Positions 24,120 through 34,989 of a DNA stretch of 64,000 nucleotides are shown here, one piece after another. The position numbers and the translations under genes are program-made. Source of the DNA: Lineus longissimus (lineage: Eukaryota; Nemertea; Pilidiophora; Heteronemertea; Lineidae); the NCBI RefSeq assembly GCF_910592395.1, contig NC_088314.1:12340001-12404000 (forward strand), in the 5' to 3' direction. The notes under the pieces are model-generated. The model was given only the letters and a program-made list of their open reading frames with translations. It was not told where the DNA came from and searched no databases. The first letter of the stretch is position 1. Each line of letters opens with the position of its first letter.

Positions 24120-24404
24120 TAACAGCCACTGTCAATGACAGATTATTGTCATCTGACATCTAGGCCTATCTAACGTTGCACAGCATTATATCGTCACGTC
24201 AAGATGATTGTGCATAATACCGTCACTTTTCAATAGTAGTTCAGCGTCATGACATAACTGGCGATACAACACTGACGAGGCGAAACAATATTGTGCAACA
24301 TTAGTCTGTTCAAAAATCATACATGTTATGCATCTGCAACCGTCTATCAATGTCTTCTTTGCTATATCGGCAGGTCTGCCATGCAAATTGATTAACCACA
24401 AATT

Positions 24405-24557
24405 CTAATCACTTTCGTCCGAATGATCACTCTCATTATGATCTAGTGATATTAATGGCTCAAACATGTACGGCTCAACGTTTAAATATCCTTCTGTATC
24501 GACCAAAACATCCTCAAATTCACTGCTCTCACTCTCTGAACTGTATGCGGAAGCCAT
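24405..24557 (-). CDS. Acidic 50-residue exon of the Kolobok-like element
   Basis: Reads MASAYSSESESSEFEDVLVD, then EPYMFEPLISLDHN, and ends in DHSDESD before TAG. Short acidic N-termini followed by a Tyr/Phe-Glu-Pro motif occur in accessory proteins of THAP-type transposons. It lies near the right end, pointing inward, opposite to the THAP exon. No GT donor is obvious right at the stop, so this may be a truncated exon. Confidence 0.5.
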   Translation of the reverse strand: MASAYSSESESSEFEDVLVDTEGYLNVEPYMFEPLISLDHNESDHSDESD

Positions 24558-24797
24558 CTTGCTTTGTTCTGACTGACCTGATCTACGTCATCAAAAAATC
24601 CCTAGCGGCCACATGTGGAACTAATCTAAAGTTGTGTGTGGTGGGAAATTCAAATAGTTTAAAATTGAAAATTGAAATAACTAAATAATGACTTTATTAT
24701 TAGAATTTTTTTTAATGTCTGGGATCTTGTTTTTTTAACCCTCAACATATTTCATGAGTATCAAGCATGTTTTCAAACCTTGATATATGGCCTTTAA

Positions 24798-25344
24798 AGA
24801 AGTAGTTAAAAAGTAAACATTTCACCCAAATTTTATTTGCGGACTCTCTCAAGGCAAATGTTTGAGATAAAATAACTTTGTTGACAAAAAAAAAGGGAAA
24901 ATCGCAAGGCGCCAAGACTGCACTGCATTGGTCTTCACGATGCAACTAACCAATATGCAAAGGGCTGAGATCACTATTAACTGTTCAGTGTTACCATGGG
25001 ACAAATGTGATGAAATTAAAAAAAAGCCCTGTCATGCCTAAATACTGCCTTAGTTATTTGGTTTGGGCTTTTTAGATTTTGAATGATATATCAGCTAACA
25101 CGATTCCTTTTCTAGATTTTACGTGGTCGGAAAGATATTCTCTCACAGGCAGTAAACACCGCCAATCATCCTGTCATATTCTGGCATGTCTCACAAAAAT
25201 GCTATAAAACAATTTAGAATTGTTGGAACTTTCTAAAATTGACTTATGACATTGACAAGATATAGGACTACACTTCTGCAGAGTTTGATGAAAATTGTAT
25301 AGCACCCCTGGTATATGGCACGGCTCAACCCGTCTGCCATGAGG
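24798..25344. other. No recognised content
   Basis: AT-rich, with no domain or terminal repeats seen. Confidence 0.3.
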
Positions 25345-25354
25345 GAATTCCTTT

Positions 25355-25445
25355 ATGGCCCAGTGGTTGGCGCGTTGGCCCCAGAGTGGAAGTTAAGCAA
25401 CGTTGAGCGCGGTCAATCTTTGGATCGGTGACTGGCGCGTACAAT
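25355..25445 (+). repeat. tRNA/5S-rRNA-like SINE fragment
   Basis: GGCCCAGTGGTTGGCGCGTT resembles a tRNA box-A segment. It is followed directly by GAAGTTAAGCAACGTTGAGC and 'ggatcggtgac', which match the internal promoter region of 5S rRNA. A fused arrangement like this is seen in composite SINEs. Not a functional RNA gene. Confidence 0.55.
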
Positions 25446-25489
25446 ACAAAAATCGCAGCGTTAAATTTTTTTTACGGACCCTATAGTAG

Positions 25490-25597
25490 ATTTAATTGTG
25501 TACTGAGCCCTTAACACTACATGACACAATACCATGCTCTTCATCCATCTTTCCATCACAAGAGGTGAGCACAATGGCCCTGGCAATTTCATTTGTA
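25490..25597 (+). repeat. Family-B Helentron-like 3' end
   Basis: GAGGTGAGCACAATGGCCCT and 'ggcaatttcattt' are the hairpin terminus in plus orientation. The 60 bp upstream (TGACACAATACCATGCTCTT) match, inverted, the sequence next to the terminus at 63320-63400. Confidence 0.75.
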
Positions 25598-25689
25598 TAT
25601 TGAAATCACATTGCCTCTTTTCCATTTATTCGGATAATTTCCTTCCTGAAGACATAAAGTGAACAATCGGGCAAGAGGTGGAGCAAGTG

Positions 25690-25830
25690 CATCAGCACCA
25701 TTGACCAAAAACAAAGGAGTTTTTGGCGGGGAGGGGGGTCCCCCCGGCCCCCCCCCTGGAAATATTTTGAAACCTAGATGCTCTGAGGTGCAATTTCAGG
25801 CCTAATTCTGATGATATAAAACGACAATGC
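25690..25830. repeat. Dispersed G/C-rich repeat
   Basis: GGGGTCCCCCCGGCCCCCCC followed by 'ttttgaaacctagatgctct'. The second half recurs near 21260. Confidence 0.45.
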
Positions 25831-25917
25831 AGCGTTAGTATCGTAGACAAAACATTTTGCTTCACGGCAATTTGCGGCATCATGTCAGTCGGCGGGAGGG
25901 ACGCATGGCGGGGTATC

Positions 25918-26580
25918 TATGGGCGGTTATTACCGCAAATAAAGACAAACCAAAGCAAAGACACTTGTGTAGCATATCAAGGACACGTAGATTGATACTC
26001 CTATGTGTGCCACATCAAAGACATCTGGAATGCATGTTTTGTTTTTGTTTGATACAGCATAGATAAAACTAGACCGCAACCTCTCTGGGATGGACAGCTG
26101 TTTTCAAGAGCCATACACAGCACAGATAAGACATGAAGGCAATACCTCTCTAGACCATACACCACGTCAAAGATAACGATGCGAAGTCAACAGACGGCGC
26201 CACCGTCTTGGGAAAAGTAAAAAGTTGAAGGAGGTTGACACAGTTTTCTAACTTATCTCTATCCATGGTTATGATATACTAGTATGATTGATGATGTTGA
26301 AAAGAAAGGGGATCTCAAAATACGACAGTCTACTACGAATAGATGCAATAGTGACATAACAACACATGTGAATTTTCCCGCTAGTCGCTTATATCAACAA
26401 AAACCTGATGTTGTCGATGTCGTTTTTACTTTTCCCAAGACGGTGGCGCCGTCTGTTGACTTCGCATCGTTAGATGTCTTTGATGTGGCACACATAGGAG
26501 TATCAATCTACGTGTCCTTGATATGCTACACAAGTGTCTTTGCTTTGGTTTGTCTTCATTTGCGGTAATAACCGCCCATA
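25918..26580. mobile_element. Foldback element with 6-bp flanking repeat
   Basis: Ends TATGGGCGGTTATTACCGCA and its inverse, flanked by GGTATC (25912-25917 and 26581-26586). The arms match with few mismatches over at least 150 bp. The left arm holds an extra segment of about 150 bp (about 26025-26170) absent from the right arm. The spacer (about 26220-26430) has no recognisable domain. Confidence 0.8.
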
Positions 26581-26589
26581 GGTATCCAC

Positions 26590-27287
26590 GTAAATACTAG
26601 TATTCAAACCGTTACATACGCAGGGCTGTTTACTTGTACGTTTCAACCGTATTTTGTACGTTTTCTGATGTTCATGCAGCGCTGTACGGTCGGTTGAAGT
26701 TGTACGAATAAAAAATTCACCGGTTCCAAAAAAAATGTTTTTGGTCCCCCTTCCCTCCCCGGCCCACGACATCGTCAAAGCACATGGTATTTTGTAACCA
26801 GATAGCGGCGCCAAATATAGATGCGCAGTAGCCAACTGCACATCCCGCAGCCCGCGGATGCGCAGTAACCAACTGCGCAAGCCCTGTGCTTCTTCATGAT
26901 GACATGATGATCTTTGATTCTACACATGTACAATGTTAACTTTATTAAAAATTTGTAGAGGCCTTACTACAAGCGTTCTCCAACCCCATTAATCGCCATG
27001 GCGATATCGTAGGCCGCCATCCAGAAAATTTCCAGTGACTCGCCCGCCAAGTTGCCATCCTTAGCCGCCTTGCCGGATTTTTCACCCGCCAAGCCAAATA
27101 AAATTGAAATCACGTATCACATATCTTCTCGTTTGATCCTGTTGTACCCTGCATATCAATTGAAAGAGACTGCTGATTTTACACCGACAGCTATTATCAT
27201 CCACCTGCGGCACACCTGCAAGCACACTTGTTTAGTCTACGATCTCTTTTTATCACTAAAGGCACCGCGTTTGCTGGCAAACGCTAG
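26590..27287. other. No recognised content
   Basis: Moderately GC-rich in places (26750-26890, 27000-27080). No domain or element ends found. Confidence 0.3.
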
Positions 27288-28080
27288 TATATCCGCACTT
27301 TGGTGAAATCAGGTTGCTGGTAGTGTTATGGAATGGAATAGAATAGTAAAGAAGGAAGCTGATGATTGGAGTGGCTTTTATTGTTATTTTGGGTAGTCTA
27401 TTTCTATAGTTGGCCATCTTGAATGCAAAATAAGCCATTATCGAACTTGACCTTGATATTCATCCCATACACGTGCACACCAAATATGAAATGTCTAGGT
27501 GAACTCGTTCAGAATATAGAGAGGTCACAAGGCATTTCCAATTTTCACAACAAAAAGGCCGTCAGTCGGCCAACTTGAGTGCGAAATCAGCCATTATCTA
27601 ACTTCGCCTTGATATTCACCCCATACACGTGCACACTAAATATGAAATGTCTAGGTGAACTCGTTCAGAATATGGAGAGGTCACAAGGCATTATCAAGTT
27701 TTACAACAAAATGGCCGCCAGTCGGCCAACTTGAATGTGAAATCAGCCATTATCGAACTTTGCCTTGATATTCACTCCATACATGTGCACACCAAATATG
27801 AAATGTCTAGGCGAACTCGTTCAGAATGTAGAGAGGTCACAATGCATTTGCAAGTTTTACAACAAAATGGCCGACAGTCGGCCATCTTGAGTGCGAAATC
27901 AGCCATTATCAAACTTGGCCTTGATATTCACCCCATACATGTGCACACTAAAAATGAAATGTCTAGGTGAACTCGTTCAGAATGTAGAGAGGTCACAAGG
28001 CAATTCTAAGTTTTACAACAAAAAGGCCGCTAGTCGGCCATCTTGAGTGCGAAATCAGCCATTATCAAACTTGGCCTTGA

Positions 28081-29068
28081 TATACAATACAATACAATAC
28101 AATTTAATATTTATAACGCGCCTTTCCAGGTCACCCTGCTCAAAGCGCGGGAAAAAAACCTCCTACTAAATACCATAGTGTTTTTTGAAAAGCCAGGATT
28201 TTAAAGCGGTCCTGAATGAATTGATGGTTGGGATTGATCTTATTTCAGTAAATTATTCCAAAGTTTTGGGGCAGCCACGGAGAAGCTTCAGTCCCCATAA
28301 CGTGATTTTGAGCGCGGGACAATGAGAAGCTCTGAGGAGGACGACCTGGTCTGACGCGCTCTGGTCTGATTATGCAGCAGACAAGACAGATATGCGGGCG
28401 CAACACCACATCAGGCCTTGAAGCAGGTCAAGAGAATTTTAAATTGAATCCTGCACTTGACTGGGAGCCAATGTAATTCCCGAAAAGTTGGCGTGATGTG
28501 GTCGCGCTTTTTAATGCCACATATCAGTCTTGCTGCTGAGTTTTGCACTTTCTGCATTGGTGCTGTAACATCATCTGGGAGTCCATAGAGAAGACCATTG
28601 TTTACATCAAGCTTTGAAGATATAAAGGCATGTACGAGGCGCTCAGTGCTTTTACGGTCCAAGTACTTCCTGATCCGCCCAATCTTGTGCAAGCTGAAGT
28701 ACGCTGCCCTACATACATTCTTAACATGTTCACGCATACTCATATGTTTGTCAAAATAAACCCCCAGGTCCCTGACGGAGTCAGAGCTCGGGATTGCTAC
28801 ACCGTTAACATCAATCTTATTGACAGAACCAACCCTCCGTGAGGATACAATGCTCACAAAATCTGTTTTTGGAGCATTCAATGATAGCTTGTTGTCATGC
28901 AGCCAGCCCTTAATGTCAGTAATGCAACTCTCTGTTGAAGCAACCGTTTTTGTACCAAGAGTGGAATTGCCTGCCCGAAAGGAGTGTACAAGCTGATTGT
29001 CATCAGCATACAATTGAAATGGAATCTGATGGTACCTGACAACATCGCTCAGAGGCATGGTGTAAATT
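28081..29068 (-). mobile_element. CR1/L2-type LINE, 5'-truncated
   Basis: Minus-strand insertion ending in a 3' tail of repeated ATTGT units (28081-28103), typical of CR1/L2-group LINEs. It is truncated soon after the RT catalytic box. Both junctions carry TTGATAT, but the array phase differs across the insertion, so the duplication is uncertain. Confidence 0.85.
28411..29058 (-). pseudogene. LINE reverse transcriptase C-terminal fragment
   Basis: The 215-residue open frame starts just upstream of the catalytic motif QLYADDNQLV. It continues through the thumb region (WLHDNKLSLNAPKTDF, VRDLGVYFDKHMSM) and ends in the conserved C-terminal block LICGIKKRDHITPTFRELHW and RIQFKILL. The endonuclease, fingers and first palm motifs are missing, as expected for incomplete reverse transcription. 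The frame is still intact, so the insertion is fairly recent. Confidence 0.92.
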
Positions 29069-29406
29069 GATATCAGCCATTATCGAAGTTGACCTTGATA
29101 TTTACACCATACACGTGCACACTAAATATGAAATGTCTAGGTGAACTCGTTCAGAATGTAGAGAGGTCACAAGGCATTTGCAAGTTTTAAAACAAAATGG
29201 CCGACAGTTGGCCATCTTGAGTGCGAAATCAGCCATTATAAAACTTTGCCTTGATATTCACCCGATACACGTGCACACCAAATATGAAATGTCTAGGCGA
29301 ACTCGTTCAGAATGTAGAGAGGTCACAAGAGTGTGACATACAGATGGTCGGACGGACAATCCTGATAAAAACAATACATCCAAACTTTCTCCGAAAGTGC
29401 GGATAT

Positions 29407-30518
29407 AATAATTAAAAACAACCGCTCTGCTCTGCCACTAGCCGATCGTACAGGTGCGCTTTTGTCCACTCCCTTGACCTCGTTGCCAAGGCTACAGGTG
29501 ATTGTTATTGGCCGACCGTCGTCTGCCGGAACACGTGGATAGTACTGGAAGTACTTCGGGAAGCGCAGTTGAGTTGGGCGTGCGAAGTGGATATCGCTTA
29601 CTGACTGGGTAGGCCTGCATATTTTTATTCTTTTGGTTGGAATTGTGACTGCTCGCTCAAAATTTCTTAATGAGAGTAGGTGAACGCTTACGTAGCTGCT
29701 AGTAGCCTACTGCCAGCCCGGCGGTTTTGCGACTTTCTGTCTGTTCTTTCCGCCTCCGGCACTCAAAGCTTCCGTCGCACACAGAAATGCCCCGTGTCGA
29801 AGCTGCAATAAAAACGTCAAAATCATCTCCTACGGTGCCAGGAAATTACGTCTAAGCCTCCCAAATTTTGAAATTTTTCCCCGGACCCCCTATTTGCGGA
29901 GCGGCGCTTGCCGACGCTATATCAATAACGCAGTTTGGAACAGAGTCTGCCTCGATTGGCTGCAATTTGACACAGAATTTGGTAGGCAGTGTAGCGCAAA
30001 TCGCGTGCCGGCTATTGATGTAGTGCTGTACCGGGTAATTGAGATGGCTGGCCGTCGGGTTGCGGTGGGATAATGATCGTGGAGTGACGGCGGAATGTTT
30101 ATATGCGATATTTACGGCTGTGTTTGTGTAACTATTGGCTTGGATTTAAGCATGGCGGAGGTGAATTTAAAGAGGGTGGCTGCAAATTTAACAGGGTGGG
30201 CTAATTTTAGATGGGGTGCATTTTCACTGCTCAAATTTAAACGGGTTTAAATGGCCTGGCGAGAACACTGGAAGTAAAAGGGGTTCAGGTAACAATATCA
30301 TCGCTCACCGTGGAAATTGATGCCAAGAAGTCATTCATGACATTCATGACGTCAACAAAAATTACATCACCATTCGATAATGGTGGCACGTTTTGTTACC
30401 ACTTTAGCTACGAACTCCAAACTTTGTACAAATGTACACCTAGGTGAGGGGAACTTATGTGCGTAATCACAGCCCAATATCATTTCTTGTTTGGCTACCA
30501 GGGGGCGTTATGTCAAAA
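29407..30518. other. No gene; dispersed repeat at 30120-30275
   Basis: Only the repeat shared with 21780-21965 is recognised. A short ATG frame near 29787 has no known domain. Confidence 0.35.
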
Positions 30519-30560
30519 CAAAATGAAATGGCCAGGGCCATTGTGCTCGCCTCTTGTGAA
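30519..30560 (-). repeat. Helentron-like hairpin terminus next to the endonuclease gene
   Basis: On the minus strand GAGGCGAGCACAATGGCCCT, then GGCCATTTCATTTTG. It lies about 45-80 bp after the endonuclease stop codon and matches family-B termini at 25565, 39870, 47126, 59233 and 63315. Confidence 0.8.
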
Positions 30561-30601
30561 GGATTGATGGATGACATCGAAAGTGAATTGAATTGAGGTA
30601 A

Positions 30602-31450
30602 CTACAGATATGACAAAGCAGAATAGACTATTTTATGATCTGACCAGTAATTGTCTATTATATGAACCAAGTCGATTGTGGCAGATGGAGTAGGATTGGT
30701 GAATACGAGGTCCAATTTAGACTGATAGTTGGTGGTGTTTTTGGACATGTTTTGTCTGAAATTATATGCTTGAAACATGAATGTTTCCAACTTTGCATTG
30801 TAGTTTTCACCTTCACCTATTGATTTCATGTTAAAATCGCCCATAACAACGTATTGTTCATTCGGTTCATATGATGAAAGGCAGTCTTGTAGACCATACA
30901 CAAGATTCTGGAACGAAGATGATGGCGTTGCATATATTGCAATGACATGGATGACTGTGTGATGATTTGGGGGATGAATGCAAACTGAAAGTGCTTTGAA
31001 GGAATTTCCACGGTTACAATTTTTTACTTCCATTATTTTCAAACTTGTATTAGTCATCAGGCCATGTGGCGGTCTGAGCTCATTTGTAGTTGTTTGGTCA
31101 TTACAGAGCAGTTGGTAATTTGGTAATGAGTAGGTAATGTCTGGATCAGACACTTTTGATCTGGATTCTGCAAATGCAATAATAGAGGCTGCGTTGATGT
31201 TTGGGTCAAGTTTCTGATCTTTGAAATTTCCATGGACTGATCTTGCATTGTGGAAAACAATTTTTAGAAGATTATTTGGTTGATAGGTGAGAGCAGTTTT
31301 TACCAAGTGATGGGCTGAGCAGGGGTAGTCTATAAGGCTAACAGAGTTAATGTAGTCTGAATGTGACTTGCGCACAAAGATCATGTCTAACTTGGTATGT
31401 GCACCGAAAACAATTTTTTGACAATTCACTCTGTCACATGCGCAACTTTG
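30602..31450 (-). CDS. Endonuclease (EEP) domain of a Helentron-like protein, C-terminal fragment
   Basis: The frame is open from 31450. The first candidate start is GTG at 31427-31429, so this is probably the end of a longer protein. It contains the exonuclease-endonuclease-phosphatase order: KIVFHNARSVHGN (metal-binding Asn), IIAFAESR (Glu), IHVIAIYATP, YVVMGDFNMKS (Asp-Phe-Asn), SKLDLVFTN and the final NYWSDHKIVY (Ser-Asp-His). The spacing and the ending resemble the endonuclease fused to the C-terminus of Helentron replication/helicase proteins rather than an N-terminal LINE endonuclease. A family-B terminus follows 40 bp later. Helicase and Rep domains are not seen upstream, so the copy is truncated. 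Confidence 0.75.
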   Translation of the reverse strand, partial: QSCACDRVNCQKIVFGAHTKLDMIFVRKSHSDYINSVSLIDYPCSAHHLVKTALTYQPNNLLKIVFHNARSVHGNFKDQKLDPNINAASIIAFAESRSKVSDPDITYSLPNYQLLCNDQTTTNELRPPHGLMTNTSLKIMEVKNCNRGNSFKALSVCIHPPNHHTVIHVIAIYATPSSSFQNLVYGLQDCLSSYEPNEQYVVMGDFNMKSIGEGENYNAKLETFMFQAYNFRQNMSKNTTNYQSKLDLVFTNPTPSATIDLVHIIDNYWSDHKIVYSALSYL

Positions 31451-32429
31451 TCACAATTGTGATGTGGATTAATTTTTCAATATAGAGTCGACATCCACTC
31501 CATCCAGCAACCTCGCCATCGCCAGTAACCCCTTTATGTTAAGCTAAATGAGACAACATCATCAAATGTTTCCATCATAAAATCAACTTTTTACCATTAT
31601 GAAGTCGCTGATCACAAAAAGTTGAACCGTAAGAAAAAAGTTTAAGTACGCCTAAAACAAGCTACTCTAGGCCTAGGCCTACATAGAGCTTAGATATAGA
31701 ACCTTGAAACATGTATCTACATCGAGTATTACTTCACCACTACTAAGATCAGCCAATAGGCAATACACTATACCTACCATATCATGCATTATACATCACT
31801 TCTTTGGCTATGTCAATCATCAACAATCCTTTCAGCACCTATTTTCACCTCTTCAACCTAGAAATCAATCACTACACTAGAGTGTGGAAGGAGATTTCAA
31901 AGTCATTATTTACTTCTATGGCCATGACTTGAGATCACAACAATATCCAGCTTCAAGAATGTTGAAAAACACAGAAATTTCTGTGATTTCCCCAGTTCAG
32001 TGAAAGCAGACATGTTCATTACGAGAAAAGCATAAACTCAACCCCGGTCAATAGAAAATACATTGAGCACGTAGGTATTGCCATCTCACGGCTTCCAGGG
32101 GAACTGGGGGCAAGTTGCCGATAGCAGACATGAAGGATATAATATATATCTATCCCCTGGCCAAATTTCAAGTAATTTGAAGAAAATTTTAAGTTGAACA
32201 CATCGACGGTGAAATTTGCCGGATTTTCCAAGCCTAAATGCATTAGAATTGCTTTGAAAAATGGCAAAATTAGAGAATGTAGTGACTTTGAAGGCTTGTA
32301 ACTTCGCGCACGTTGCATTGATTTTAGTTGCCGATAGCAAGTGCAGATGGCGATACCGTATAGAGCACCTCCACCAAGTTTGAGCGTATTTGAAGAAACT
32401 TCACCGTTGAACATTGGGGTCCTCAAAAT
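31451..32429. other. No recognised content
   Basis: AT-rich, no domain seen. No trace of the helicase expected upstream of the endonuclease. Confidence 0.35.
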
Positions 32430-32890
32430 CTACTATTTTCAGAATGTTGTAATTTCGTCAGAGTCCAAATCAAGAAAAACCCATTGATTCTTCTTCCTTA
32501 AAATGCAACAGGAGCACACTTTACATTACCTTGAGGATGTTTCGGTTGTGTATGGGTGTGGTGTGGACCTGGCCTGATTACTCAAATGTGTGGTCCTGTT
32601 AGCAGGGTGTGGCCTGGCCGGGGGGGGGGTCGTTATTCCTTGGAAGACCATTTTCAGAATGTTGTAATTTCGTGAAGATGATTCGGTGGTGCATGGATGT
32701 GGTGTGACCCTGGCCTGATTACTCCAATGTGTGGTCCTGTTAGCAGGGTGTGGGGTGTGGCCTGGCCGGGGGGGGGGGTCGTTACTCCTTGGAGGTCCAT
32801 TTTCAGAATGTTGTAATTTCGTCAGAGTCCAAATCAAGCACAAACCCACTGAATCTTCTTCACAAATGCAACAGGAGCACACTTTACATT
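32430..32890. repeat. Tandem duplication with G-tract spacers
   Basis: TTTTCAGAATGTTGTAATTT recurs at about 32436, 32650 and 32800. TGTGGTCCTGTTAGCAGGGT and 'gtggcctggccggggggggg' occur twice between them. Units are about 150-215 bp. Confidence 0.8.
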
Positions 32891-33779
32891 ACTTGACAAT
32901 AATCGGAATTAACGCCGCGAGTGCGTGACAATTCCAAACTTGTTGTTGCGGGATCCATGGTAGCAATTGCGGGCCTCTGATTGGCTGGCGATGTGAACGG
33001 TGCTGCCACCTTACGGATAGCGGACTTGCTCCATTTGTCCTAATGTTATTTTGCATTCTAGTGTATCAGAATGACACCAGACGGCATGGTCGTCCTGATC
33101 AGTGCATTTATAGTCACTGGGCTGTTTTTGGTTTTAGCCATCTACGCCCAATCAGAGACAGGAACCCTAATTTGTTTAGAAAACATTGAGGTACAATATG
33201 CTGTAACTTTTGGTGATAGCCATGAATCAGCCCCTGATCATAGAAATTGCATTCAAAGTATTTTCAATCAAATCTTTCTGTGCATGTCGTACTTACACAG
33301 CTTAAAATGTAGATTCAGGTTCAGAACTCACAGTGCCAGTGGGTTCTATCCTGTAAAGACAGTTACCTGTACAATGATGTATCAAAAACATTGTCAGGAC
33401 AATTCCAGAAGATAGGAATTATGCCAATAGCAAAATTGTCAATGTTCGCGATGAAATTTCTCAATATTGATTTTTTTCGAGCCCTCAGAATTTGCGAATT
33501 GAAAGTCTGATATCTATGAGAGTATTTGAGATAACTATTTCTAGGACCATATGCTTCTCAGAAATGTAGAAGATTGGTAAATGTGAATTTTTTTCGACTC
33601 TGGCTGTGTTTTCTCCTACTTGGTCACATATTATCATAAATCAAATCACAAACAAACAAGATATTGCACTTTTTACCTTTTCAGTCTTGGCCCCTTGATG
33701 GCCAAGTCAGGATCAGATATGACCTCAGTTTAGTGTCATGGGTAATCTGACATTGGGAGTCAACATGCCATAGTTACAC
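32891..33779. other. Unassigned; one 114-codon ORF at 33071-33415
   Basis: The ORF (+) starts MTPDGMVVLISAFIVTGLFL, a possible signal or membrane segment, followed by ordinary sequence with no known domain. It could be chance. Nothing else is seen. Confidence 0.2.
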
Positions 33780-33965
33780 TAATGGCACTTAATTTCACCA
33801 TGGTAGGTATGATTCACCACAGCGAGTACAATTCACCATGTTGAATTCCACATACACCATAATAAGTTCAGAATTCACCATGCTCCCCAGGGTGAAATAT
33901 TTTACTGTCGCAATTCACCTTGGTGAATTACTGTCAGTTTACAACAGTGATTTTCCATGGTGAAA
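33780..33965. repeat. Cluster of ATTCACCATGGTGAA half-palindromes
   Basis: At least eight variants of TTCACC or GGTGAA occur in both orientations within 190 bp, some joined as near-perfect palindromes. It resembles the motif-array interiors of the MITEs in this window, but no outer TIR was found. Confidence 0.55.
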
Positions 33966-34989
33966 AAGGACACACATTGGGGTTGTTCAGGGCTTACTGG
34001 AGACCCTTGTCAACACACAGGTCATAGCATTACACTCATATGCAAATGAGCCATCTAGTACTTACCAGATACTATGTGTCCAGGCATGGGGATAGACAGG
34101 GTGATTCCAGTAGCATTCTGAAAAGAGGAAGACCATGACTACAAAGGGGTCCTAGACTTTTGAAGAGAGGAAGACAATGATTACTGCACACAGTGGCTAG
34201 ACTCCCTGGGCAGTCCATAATTGCATCATCCTAATTGGGTCTCCACAAATAGCAGGAATTAATGCAGCTGGACGATCAGCCAATGGGCATTGCTGTAACG
34301 AAACTGTCAGGGCATTTTCTGTCACCGAATCAGAAAGTTCGACGTATAATGCCTTGACAATCAAATAGTGTAGCTGATACTTATACACTTCATTCCTAAA
34401 CTTCATTTCTCCCATGGTTCAATGACATACATGGTTGACCTCCATTTACATGCAAATAAATAACAAACAAAGTAATTAATTGCAAAAATCTTTGTATGAT
34501 AAAATCTCAATTTACATAAGGTAACATGGAATACGACTACTTTGAACTAAAATTAATACAAATATTATTCTGACTACAGCACCCATTGCAGCCAGTTGAT
34601 AAACTATCGGCACCACATTATGGTTGGCGGCCGGGCAAGTCGCTGGCACAAAACCTTCAGAAATCTCACCACTTGTCGCAGTGATAAGGCTGAGGAATGA
34701 GGCTGGTCCACTGCGTCCAGAGTGTAGCAGTGGCATGAATGAGTTGAGTTTAACCCTTTGGAGCCAGAGTTTTCACAGAAATGTCAGCCTATAAAGAGCA
34801 AGTTTCCGGAGCAAAATGTTGCTTACATTACCTTTGATGCCGAAATTCCCACAGAACTCAAATGTTCACCATGGAAAACCTTAACTGAATATCATGCTCA
34901 GCTACCGCACTACGTAACCAAATTTAACTACTATGTTAAGCATGCTCAGATTAATCAACGACATTAATAGCCGACCTGCTTGTCAACAA
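33966..34989. other. No recognised gene; possible piggyBac terminus at 34750
   Basis: TTTAACCCTTTGGAGCC near 34749 resembles a piggyBac end, but no partner was found. Confidence 0.25.

Larger units (their letters stand above)
22207..24793. mobile_element. Kolobok-like (or ISL2EU-like) non-autonomous DNA transposon
   Basis: Inverted ends AGGCCATATATCAAGGTTT lie at 22207 and 24793, with TTAA on both sides (22203-22206 and 24794-24797). One THAP-domain exon lies near the left end (+) and one acidic exon near the right end (-). TTAA target sites plus a THAP domain are known for Kolobok. The acidic second protein recalls ISL2EU accessory proteins. A separate MITE (22935-24119) is nested inside. 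The transposase catalytic domain is missing. Confidence 0.65.
27290..29404. mobile_element. TIR element containing a 156-bp tandem satellite
   Basis: Inverted ends TATCCGCACTTT...GGAGAAA lie at 27290 and 29404, flanked by TA. The interior is a tandem array with a period of exactly 156 bp. The phrase GAACTCGTTCAGAAT starts at 27501, 27657, 27813, 27969, 29143 and 29299. A LINE (28081-29068) splits the array. Unit identity looks high. A 'ggtcggacggac' segment precedes the right end. Confidence 0.75.

Noticed and set aside
25355-25445. Functional 5S rRNA or tRNA gene
   Set aside because: Only partial matches to each. The two parts are fused and no full-length fold is possible.
27413-29340. Possible CRISPR-like array (regular 156-bp repeats)
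   Set aside because: Units are contiguous without unique spacers and lie in a eukaryotic TIR element, so this is a satellite.
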